Of a DNA stretch of 6,358 bases, positions 1 to 5,242 are shown piece by piece (position 1 is the first letter of the stretch; each line of letters begins with the position of its first letter). Source of the DNA: Collinsella aerofaciens (GTDB taxonomy: Bacteria; Actinomycetota; Coriobacteriia; Coriobacteriales; Coriobacteriaceae); assembly GCF_901212495.1 (NCBI RefSeq), contig NZ_CAAKNY010000082.1, positions 63,252 through 69,609 on the forward strand, read 5' to 3'. The position numbers were made by a program, and so were the translations under genes. Below the pieces are notes generated by a model that saw only the letters and a program-made list of their open reading frames with translations, was not told the DNA's origin and did no database searches.

Positions 1-27
1 ACCTCTGCAAAGGGGTCCTTTTCTTTT
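1..27 (+). terminator. Intrinsic terminator, left arm cut by window edge
   Basis: The visible left arm ACCTCT (1-6) pairs with AGGGGT (11-16) through one G-T wobble around a GCAA tetraloop (7-10). A T-rich tract, TTTTCTTTT, follows at 19-27. Comparison with the complete copy at 185-213 indicates that two more 5' bases lie outside the window. It would end a + strand transcript that starts to the left of the window, whose gene is not visible. Confidence 0.75.
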
Positions 28-28
28 A
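5..28 (+). repeat. 24-bp direct repeat, copy 1 (terminator core)
   Basis: Positions 5-28 are identical to 191-214 over 24 bases, with the two copies offset by 186 bp. The repeat covers the tetraloop, the right stem arm and the T-tract of each terminator. The left stem arms differ slightly (CCTCT here, CCCCT in the second copy) in a way that keeps pairing by wobble. This suggests a duplicated terminator, either as part of a larger unit or by recombination. Confidence 0.85.
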
Positions 29-172
29 TATGGCCCCCACGCGGAATCGAACCCCGTGAGGGCGCGGAGCTGAGTAAACGCGCAAGCGTTTGCCAGCGTA
101 GCTCGCAAGGCGCACAAGCGCCGCAGCGGTCCGCGCACGCGGAGCGTGGGCGCGATTCCCTTCCCCGCCACC
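29..172 (+). other. Structured intergenic element E1 (multi-hairpin, tRNA-like ends)
   Basis: This non-coding stretch lies between two terminators and is rich in short stems. An imperfect hairpin at 34-62 has loop AATCGAA and two mismatched positions. An 8-bp hairpin at 74-93 (one G-T wobble) has loop GCAA and is enclosed by GAGCT/AGCTC (67-71 with 100-104). A perfect 5-bp hairpin at 109-122 has loop ACAA, and another 5-bp hairpin lies at 130-143. CCCACGC (36-42) is also complementary to GCGTGGG (144-150), and GGAATCG (43-49) to CGATTCC (153-159). These alternatives cannot all form together with the first hairpin. The left end read on the - strand resembles a tRNA T-arm followed by CCA, and the right end GATTCCC...CCGCCA resembles a tRNA 3' end on the + strand, yet no cloverleaf can be drawn. 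It may be a small RNA ended by the terminator at 185-213 or a small dispersed repeat. Its function is unknown. Confidence 0.45.
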
Positions 173-184
173 TTGAATTGACTA

Positions 185-213
185 GGGCCCCTGCAAAGGG
201 GTCCTTTTCTTTT
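185..213 (+). terminator. Intrinsic terminator with GCAA loop
   Basis: GGGCCCCT (185-192) pairs with AGGGGTCC (197-204) over 8 bp, including one G-T wobble, around a GCAA tetraloop (193-196). TTTTCTTTT follows immediately at 205-213. This is a textbook rho-independent terminator on the + strand. It would end any transcript covering the structured element at 29-172 and would insulate the downstream repeat array and GH5-like gene from upstream transcription. Confidence 0.85.
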
Positions 214-214
214 A
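191..214 (+). repeat. 24-bp direct repeat, copy 2 (terminator core)
   Basis: This is the second exact copy of the 24 bases at 5-28. The repeated part ends with the T-tract and its following A. Sequence then diverges: TATGG after copy 1, CCGAGG after copy 2. Confidence 0.85.
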
Positions 215-228
215 CCGAGGGCTCCTGT

Positions 229-460
229 GGAAACTGCATCCCGGAATAAAGCCTCAAAGCGGGATGCGCTTTCCACTTTGAGCCTGTTTGGGAAAGCGTG
301 GCCCGGAATCCGGCGTCAGAATGGGACGCGCTTTCCTTTTGCGGCCCTTGGCGGAAAATGCGTCCCAGATCCCACGCTCAGAACGGGATGCATTTTCCGG
401 TTGAGGCCTCGAACGGAAAATGCATCCCCGTCTTTTGCGAACAAACGGGGCACGCTTTCC
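229..460. repeat. Array of eight 15-bp units in alternating orientation, 31-bp step
   Basis: Units start at 229, 260, 291, 322, 353, 384, 415 and 446, exactly 31 bp apart, and alternate in strand. In a common orientation the pattern is GGAAA, two variable bases, G, three variable bases, CCC, then usually G. GGAAA, the central G and CCC are invariant in all eight. The 16-bp spacers fall into two classes: those at 244-259, 306-321 and 368-383 share a GA...GC.TCA.A pattern, while those at 275-290, 337-352 and 399-414 carry a central GCC. The whole is therefore a degenerate 62-bp tandem repeat of hairpin plus linker. Adjacent units pair at 260-274/291-305, 322-336/353-367 and 385-399/414-428; the last is 15 bp perfect. 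Units 4 and 5 share a change at the outer pair (T-A in place of C-G), and pair 2/3 contains two G-T wobbles, which favours conserved pairing. Steps of 31 and 62 are not multiples of three, so the array is not coding. Possible roles are an operator array, tandem RNA hairpins or a mobile repeat. Confidence 0.85.
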
Positions 461-653
461 GGCCGCCTACTTCCGGCGCATATCTGCATTTCGACGCGCC
501 GTCTCGGGTCCGACTGCCCGGACATTCCTCCCACTTTTGCGCCACTTTGTAGACCGTTCGGTCGCCTGTCCGCACGCGCGGGTATACTCAAACCGATACT
601 TTTCCTATGCAACACGATGCAGGTTCGACCTGCGCGATTCGAAGGGGGCCGTG
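461..653 (+). promoter_or_regulatory. Leader of the GH5-like gene with possible -10 box and small hairpin
   Basis: No gene is seen here. TATACT at 583-588 fits a sigma-70-type -10 box, but I see no convincing -35 box at 16-18 bp spacing, so the promoter is tentative. GCAGGT (619-624) and ACCTGC (628-633) form a perfect 6-bp inverted repeat around TCG. It lies between the putative start site and the ribosome binding site AGGGGG (643-648), so it could be an operator or an mRNA hairpin. Upstream, CCACTTTTG (531-539) and CCACTTTGT (542-550) make a short direct repeat at an 11-bp step. Confidence 0.4.
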
Positions 654-1715
654 ATGGAGAGGATTCTCGGCGTTAATCTCTCTGGCTGGTTTATTCCCGA
701 GCCCTGGGTGACCCCGTCGCTCTATGCGGCGACCGGAGCATCCAATGCAGCCGAGCTGCAGGAGGCCATGGGCACCGCTGCCTATAACGAGCGCATGCGT
801 CACCATTACGAGACGTTTGTGAGCGAGGACGATTTTCGTCGTATGGCGCAGATCGGTCTCAACGCCGTGCGCCTGCCGGTGCCGTGGTATGCCTTTGGCT
901 CGCAGGAGTCCGATGCCTCCTACATCTCGGTCGTCGATTATATCGACCGTGCTATTGAGTGGGCCGCCAAGTACAACATCCGCGTACTGCTCGATTTGGC
1001 GACCGTACCCGGCGGTCAGGGCGATTCCAACGATTCGCCCACGACGCCGGAAGTCGTCGCTGAGTGGCATTCGTCCACCAATGGCCGTCACGTTGCGCTC
1101 GATGTGCTCGAGCGCCTGGCCGATCGCTATGGCGAGACCGAGAGCCTGCTGGGCATCGAGCTGTTGGATACGCCGCAGATGAGCGTACGCAAGAGCCTCT
1201 TTACCATGACGGACGGTATTCCGGCGCACTACCTGCGCAACTTCTATCGTGACGCGTACGAGCTCGTTCGTTCGTATATGCCCGAGGACAAGATCGTCGT
1301 CTTTTCCTCTTCGGGACACCCTGGCGAGTGGAAGCATTTTATGCGCGGTGCCAAGTACAAGAATGTCTACATGGACCTTCACCTGTACCATTACCGCGAC
1401 GAGTATGCGCTCGACATCACGAGCCCCCGCGGTCTGACGACGGCGATTTCGCGCAACAAGCGTGAGCTCAAAGAGGCGGTCGAAACTGGGTTCCCCGTTT
1501 TGGTGGGCGAATGGTCGGGTGCGGCGATCTTCGCCAACTCCTCGGTTACGCCCGAGGGTCGCAATGCCTACGAGCGCGTATTTATCGCCAACCAGCTGGC
1601 ATCGTTTGCACCGGCGGCTGGCTGGTTCTTCCAAACGTGGAAGACCGAGAAGCGTATTGCAGCATGGGACGCCCGCGCGGCACTCGGCACGCTCGAGCGC
1701 GGCATGATTGAATAG
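654..1715 (+). CDS. GH5-family glycoside hydrolase-like protein (exo-beta-1,3-glucanase type fold)
   Basis: The 353-residue protein looks like a single GH5 catalytic barrel without signal peptide or transmembrane segment, so it is probably cytoplasmic. It resembles the GH5 exo-beta-glucanase group: GVNLSGW near the N-terminus, SEDDFRRMAQIGLNAVRLP (conserved Arg about 73), DLATVPGGQ (114-122), DLHLYHY (241-247), GEWSGA with candidate nucleophile Glu286, and GWFFQTWKTE (323-332). Family members cleave beta-glucosides by double displacement, using one Glu as nucleophile and the Glu of an Asn-Glu-Pro motif as acid/base. Here the second motif reads ELLDTP (169-174), so the acid/base position is Thr173, and the usual His of DLHGAPG is Ala116. 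Activity may be lost or changed. Start: ATG 654 has AGGGGG 5 bases upstream and family similarity begins at once; GTG 651 is also in frame but too close to that site. The frame stays open upstream, but that part crosses the repeat array and looks non-coding. rsmI starts 6 bases after the stop, which implies co-transcription. The fold assignment is firm; substrate and activity are not. Confidence 0.85.
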   Translation: MERILGVNLSGWFIPEPWVTPSLYAATGASNAAELQEAMGTAAYNERMRHHYETFVSEDDFRRMAQIGLNAVRLPVPWYAFGSQESDASYISVVDYIDRAIEWAAKYNIRVLLDLATVPGGQGDSNDSPTTPEVVAEWHSSTNGRHVALDVLERLADRYGETESLLGIELLDTPQMSVRKSLFTMTDGIPAHYLRNFYRDAYELVRSYMPEDKIVVFSSSGHPGEWKHFMRGAKYKNVYMDLHLYHYRDEYALDITSPRGLTTAISRNKRELKEAVETGFPVLVGEWSGAAIFANSSVTPEGRNAYERVFIANQLASFAPAAGWFFQTWKTEKRIAAWDARAALGTLERGMIE

Positions 1716-1721
1716 GTTGAT

Positions 1722-2600
1722 ATGACGCAAAACAGCTGCCGCACGGGCAAACTTTATGTGGTCGGTACGCCCATCGGTAACCTGGGCGACCTGTCTCCGC
1801 GCGTCGGCGAGACATTTGCCGCCGCCGATGCCGTCTGCTGCGAGGACACGCGTGTGACCTCAAAGTTGCTGATGCACCTGGGCATTTCCAAGCCGCTTGT
1901 CCGTTGTGACGAGAACGTGATCGCCAGCCGCGCAGCCGGCCTGGTCGACCGCCTGCTGGCGGGGGAGACCCTCGCCTTTGCCTCGGACGCCGGCATGCCG
2001 AGTGTGTCCGATCCCGGCCAGGCGCTGGTCGAAGCGGCGCGTGAGGCCGATGTGTCCGTCGAAGTTATTCCCGGTCCCTCTGCTTGCGTCACGGCGCTCG
2101 TCTCGTCCGGCATTCCCTGCGAGCATTTTTTTTTCGAGGGCTTTTTGGGTCGCAAGCACGGCGACCGCGTGCGCCGACTGCAGCGCCTTGCCGTGGTGCC
2201 CGGCGCGCTCATCTTCTACGAGTCTCCACATCGCATCGTGGCGACGCTCGAGGCCGTGGGCGAGGTCTTTCCCCAGCGTGAGGTTGCCGTCTGCCGCGAA
2301 CTCACCAAGCTGCACGAGGAGGTCTTGCGCGGGCCCGCCGCCCAGCTCGCCGAGGAGCTGCGTGCTCGCGGCGAGGTCAAGGGCGAGATCGCGCTGGTTA
2401 TCGCGCCGCCGAGCGAGGATGAGGAGGCCGGTATCGTGCCGGTTGGCGCTGCGGCGGTGGATCCCGATGAGGCCCTGCGCGAGGACATTCGCACCGCGCT
2501 CGAGGAGGGGGAGCCCGCTTCTGCGGTGGCAAAGCGCCTGTCGCAGAAGTATTCGCGCCGCAAGCGCGATGTCTATGCCATGGTGCTCGATATGCAATAG
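1722..2600 (+). CDS. rsmI: 16S rRNA (cytidine(1402)-2'-O)-methyltransferase RsmI
   Basis: RsmI transfers a methyl group from S-adenosylmethionine to the 2'-OH of C1402 of 16S rRNA, in the decoding centre near the P site. The 292-residue protein carries the family signatures in order: VVGTPIGNLGD (13-23), EDTRVTSKLL (from Glu41), SDAGMPSVSDPG (88-99), VIPGPSA (115-121), the FFFEGF block (136-141), FYESPHR (165-171) and RELTKLHEEVLRG, then KGEIALVI. The tail from about residue 230 matches the small helical C-terminal domain of RsmI, ending in a basic KYSRRKRDVYAMV segment. Length is normal for the family. ATG 1722 lies 6 bases after the GH5-like stop codon with only a weak AGG upstream, so translation is probably coupled to that gene. 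Codons 135-138 contain a run of nine T (2126-2134), but the reading frame is intact. No terminator separates it from metG, 69 bases downstream. Confidence 0.96.
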   Translation: MTQNSCRTGKLYVVGTPIGNLGDLSPRVGETFAAADAVCCEDTRVTSKLLMHLGISKPLVRCDENVIASRAAGLVDRLLAGETLAFASDAGMPSVSDPGQALVEAAREADVSVEVIPGPSACVTALVSSGIPCEHFFFEGFLGRKHGDRVRRLQRLAVVPGALIFYESPHRIVATLEAVGEVFPQREVAVCRELTKLHEEVLRGPAAQLAEELRARGEVKGEIALVIAPPSEDEEAGIVPVGAAAVDPDEALREDIRTALEEGEPASAVAKRLSQKYSRRKRDVYAMVLDMQ

Positions 2601-2610
2601 ATGGAGGATA

Positions 2611-2630
2611 TCTAACCCTTGCGTTAGAAT
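2611..2630 (+). promoter_or_regulatory. Possible metG promoter -10 box with overlapping inverted repeat
   Basis: TAGAAT at 2625-2630 is a good -10 box, about 40 bases before the metG start. A clear -35 box at standard spacing is not seen. TCTAAC (2611-2616) and GTTAGA (2623-2628) form a perfect 6-bp inverted repeat around CCTTGC, and its right arm overlaps the -10 box. This could be an operator or chance. metG is also likely to be reached by transcripts from rsmI. Confidence 0.35.
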
Positions 2631-2669
2631 CATCCCCTGTATGCAACGTTTTTCTGGAGGACAGACCCT

Positions 2670-4271
2670 ATGGATCAAACCAAGCCTTCGTTTTTTATCA
2701 CGACGCCTATCTACTACGTCAACGCCGATCCGCATCTGGGCACGGCTTATTCCACCATCATCGCCGACGTCCAGGCTCGCTATCGCCGCTCCGCCGGCTA
2801 TAACGTCAAGTTCCTGACCGGTATGGACGAGCATGGCGAGAAGGTTGCCGAGGCCGCTGCCAAGCACGGCATGACACCGCAGGAGTGGACCGACAGCCAA
2901 GCTCCGCACTTCAAGGAGCTTTGGAGCAAGCTCGAGATCTCCAACGACGACTTCATTCGTACCACCGAGCCGCGCCAGCATCATGCGGTGCAGTATCTGT
3001 GGGAGCGCATGAAGGAGTCCGGCTACCTGTATAAGGGCAGCTATGACGGCTGGTACTGCGTGCCCGACGAGACCTACTTTACCGATACGCAGGTCCAGAA
3101 GGGTGACGAAGAGTACGGCAGCGTCGGCCAGCACCTGTGCCCCGATTGCCACCGTCCGCTCGAGCGCGTGCAGGAGGAGTCCTACTTCTTTAAGCTTTCC
3201 GCCTTCCAGGACAAGCTGCTCAAGCTCTATGACGAGCACCCCGATTTTGTTGAGCCCGCGTTCCGCATGAACGAGGTGCGCAGCTTTGTCGAAGGCGGCC
3301 TCAACGACCTTTCCGTGAGCCGCACGAGCTTTGATTGGGGCATCAAGGTCCCGTTCGACGAGGACCATGTGACCTACGTGTGGTTCGATGCGCTGCTCAA
3401 CTATATGACCGCTGTCGGTTACGGTGTCAATACCGACAAGGCCCGCGCCGAGCTGGCCTATCGCTGGCCCGCGCAGTTCCACATTGTGGGCAAGGACATC
3501 ATCCGCTTCCACTGCGTCATTTGGCCCGCCATGCTCATGGCCGTCGGCGAGGCCCTGCCCGAGCACGTCTTTGCCCACGGCTTCCTGACCGTGCGCAATG
3601 CCGAGACCGGCAAGGCCGAGAAGATGTCCAAGAGCCGCGGCAACGCCATCGCTCCGCAGGATGTTATCGACATGCTGGGTGTCGAGGGCTATCGCTACTA
3701 CTTCATGACCGACGTCGTTCCCGGCACCGATGGCGCCATCAGCTTCGAGCGCATGGAGCAGGTCTACAACGCCGACTTGGCCAACAGCTGGGGCAACCTT
3801 ATCTCGCGCTCGCTCAACATGAGCGGCAAGTACTTTGATGGTTGCGCTCCGGCTAAGCCGGCGTCTGCCGACGCGTTCGGCAACCCGCTGGCAAAGATCG
3901 CCGACGGCCTGGTCGAGCGCTACATGGCCAAGATGGACGTGCTCGATTACGGCGGAGCCAAGGACGAGGTCATGGAGCTCATCCACGCCGCTAACCACTA
4001 CATCGAAGACTCCGAGCCTTGGTCGCTTGCCAAGGACGAGGCCAAGGCTGACGAGCTGGCGTTTGTGATCTACAGCCTGCTCGAAGCCATCCGCATTGCC
4101 GCTCACCTGTTGATGCCGCTCATGCCCCAGACTTCTACCGAGGCCCTGCGTCGCCTGTCCTGCGAGGACGAGGCCACGAGCGACGACCTCAAGGGCATCT
4201 GCACTTGGGGCCAGCTTGCCGGCGGACGTCCCGTCGAGAAGGGCGACCCGTTGTTCCCGCGTCTGGCGTAA
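2670..4271 (+). CDS. metG: Methionyl-tRNA synthetase
   Basis: This class I aminoacyl-tRNA synthetase activates methionine with ATP and loads it onto initiator and elongator tRNA-Met in the cytoplasm. The 533-residue protein starts with TTPIYYVNADPHLGTAY, where HLGT (22-25) is the HIGH motif. KMSKS sits at 318-322 and is followed by RGN. The inserted connective domain has Cys130 and a CPDC pair (Cys157 and Cys160), indicating a single zinc knuckle. The usual fourth ligand position after Cys130 is Asp133. The C-terminal half shows the helical anticodon-binding domain, starting around the SWGNLISRSLNM segment. The protein ends there, so the extra OB-fold dimerisation domain of longer MetG proteins is absent; this is a known short form. 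ATG 2670 has GGAGG (2656-2660) upstream at 9 bases. No T-box leader fits into the 69 bases after rsmI. Confidence 0.97.
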   Translation: MDQTKPSFFITTPIYYVNADPHLGTAYSTIIADVQARYRRSAGYNVKFLTGMDEHGEKVAEAAAKHGMTPQEWTDSQAPHFKELWSKLEISNDDFIRTTEPRQHHAVQYLWERMKESGYLYKGSYDGWYCVPDETYFTDTQVQKGDEEYGSVGQHLCPDCHRPLERVQEESYFFKLSAFQDKLLKLYDEHPDFVEPAFRMNEVRSFVEGGLNDLSVSRTSFDWGIKVPFDEDHVTYVWFDALLNYMTAVGYGVNTDKARAELAYRWPAQFHIVGKDIIRFHCVIWPAMLMAVGEALPEHVFAHGFLTVRNAETGKAEKMSKSRGNAIAPQDVIDMLGVEGYRYYFMTDVVPGTDGAISFERMEQVYNADLANSWGNLISRSLNMSGKYFDGCAPAKPASADAFGNPLAKIADGLVERYMAKMDVLDYGGAKDEVMELIHAANHYIEDSEPWSLAKDEAKADELAFVIYSLLEAIRIAAHLLMPLMPQTSTEALRRLSCEDEATSDDLKGICTWGQLAGGRPVEKGDPLFPRLA

Positions 4272-4313
4272 AGACCGCGCGAGTGCCATATCGGCAATTT
4301 GCTGTTTAGATGT

Positions 4314-4350
4314 AAGGGCATGGCTGCAACGGTCCATGCCCTTTTGCTTT
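4314..4350 (+). terminator. Intrinsic terminator after metG
   Basis: AAGGGCATGG (4314-4323) pairs perfectly with CCATGCCCTT (4334-4343) around a 10-base loop. TTTT, then GCTTT, continues to 4350. It lies 42 bases after the metG stop and should separate metG from rsmA. Because the rsmA start is only 32 bases further on, read-through or attenuation into rsmA is conceivable. No convincing rsmA promoter is visible between them. Confidence 0.8.
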
Positions 4351-4381
4351 ACGATGCAGCCACCATGTTAAGGAGGCAATC

Positions 4382-5242
4382 ATGACAACTTCGCCTTTGG
4401 CAAATTCCACGGCAACTAGGGAGCTGCTGGAGGAGTTTGGCCTTGCGACCAAGCATCGCCTGGGCCAGAACTTCCTGATCGACAACCATGTGATCGAACG
4501 TATCTGTGAGCTCGCTGAGCTTGCGGGCGATGAGCGCGTGCTCGAGGTTGGCCCGGGCGTTGGCACGCTGACGTTGGCCCTGCTGCAGGAGGCGGCGTGC
4601 GTTACGTCCATTGAGGCCGATCCCGAGCTTGAGCCGGTGCTCGATGCCCACGCCGCCGACTATGCCAACTTCCGCTTTATCATGGGCGATGCGCTCAAGG
4701 TGACGCCGGAACAGATTGAGCAGGTTGCGGGCGGTATGCCGACGGTGTTTGTGGCAAACCTGCCCTATAACGTGGCGGCGACGATCATCCTGCAGTTCTT
4801 CCAGACGATGCCCGCGCTCAAGCGCGCCGTGGTCATGGTGCAAAAGGAAGTTGCCGATCGCATCGCCGCAGCTCCTGGCAACAGGACGTACGGTGGCTAT
4901 ACGGCAAAGCTTGGACTCTATGGCACGGTGACGGGGCGCTTTGAGGTGCCGCCGCGCTGCTTTATACCGGCACCGCATGTGGACTCCGCTGTCGTGCGTA
5001 TCGACCGTGTTGACGGCACGCTGCCCGAGGGGCTTGACCGCGAATTTGTGGCCCGCGTGATTGATGCCGCCTTTGCCCAACGCCGCAAGACCATCCGTAA
5101 TTCCATGAGCGCCAACGGCTTTGCCAAGGACGTGCTCGATGCCGCCTATGAGGCCTGCGGTATCGCACCTACCACGCGTGCTGAGGCGCTTGATGCTGCC
5201 GACTTTGTCCGTCTGGCCCAGGAGCTAATCCATGATGCCTAG
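4382..5242 (+). CDS. rsmA: 16S rRNA (adenine(1518)-N6/adenine(1519)-N6)-dimethyltransferase RsmA (KsgA)
   Basis: RsmA dimethylates two adjacent adenosines (A1518 and A1519) in the 3'-terminal hairpin of 16S rRNA using S-adenosylmethionine, a late checkpoint in 30S assembly. The 286-residue protein has the full signature set: HRLGQNFL (25-32), the SAM-binding loop VLEVGPGVGTLT (53-64), acidic IEADPEL, MGDAL (101-105), the catalytic NLPYNV (126-131), then VQKEVADRI and FIPAPHVDSAVV in the C-terminal part. Length is typical. ATG 4382 has a near-perfect AAGGAGG site at 4370-4376, 5 bases upstream, so expression starts independently of metG. The gene end overlaps the tatD start by 11 bases, implying translational coupling. 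Loss of this enzyme gives kasugamycin resistance in many bacteria (family knowledge). Confidence 0.97.
   Translation: MTTSPLANSTATRELLEEFGLATKHRLGQNFLIDNHVIERICELAELAGDERVLEVGPGVGTLTLALLQEAACVTSIEADPELEPVLDAHAADYANFRFIMGDALKVTPEQIEQVAGGMPTVFVANLPYNVAATIILQFFQTMPALKRAVVMVQKEVADRIAAAPGNRTYGGYTAKLGLYGTVTGRFEVPPRCFIPAPHVDSAVVRIDRVDGTLPEGLDREFVARVIDAAFAQRRKTIRNSMSANGFAKDVLDAAYEACGIAPTTRAEALDAADFVRLAQELIHDA

Noticed and set aside
29..172. A tRNA gene on either strand
   Set aside because: The T-arm-like and CCA-like ends are suggestive, but the T-stem has a mismatch, the distance to CCA is wrong on the - strand, and no matching acceptor or anticodon arm is found.
229..460. CRISPR array
   Set aside because: CRISPR repeats are direct and separated by unique spacers. 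Here units alternate in strand, are only 15 bp, and the 16-bp spacers resemble each other. No cas genes are visible.
531..550. CCACTTTTG/CCACTTTGT direct repeat as an operator
   Set aside because: Two short imperfect copies are too little to claim a site, although the 11-bp step is noted in the leader entry.
420..653. Upstream in-frame extension of the GH5-like gene
   Set aside because: The extension begins inside the repeat array, shows no GH5 similarity, and lacks the ribosome binding site seen before ATG 654.
227..676. Open frame of 149 codons, and overlapping frames, across the repeat array
   Set aside because: It runs through alternating inverted repeats with a step of 31 bp, which shifts frame at each unit. 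Its product is low in recognisable motifs and it runs into the GH5-like gene in another frame.
588..1730. 380-codon - strand frame opposite the GH5-like gene
   Set aside because: It is a shadow of the GH5-like gene, whose family motifs are clear on the + strand.
1860..4337. 825-codon open frame on the - strand opposite rsmI and metG
   Set aside because: It lies entirely antisense to two well-identified conserved genes. Long antisense frames are expected from the biased third positions of GC-rich genes, and I see no recognisable motif.
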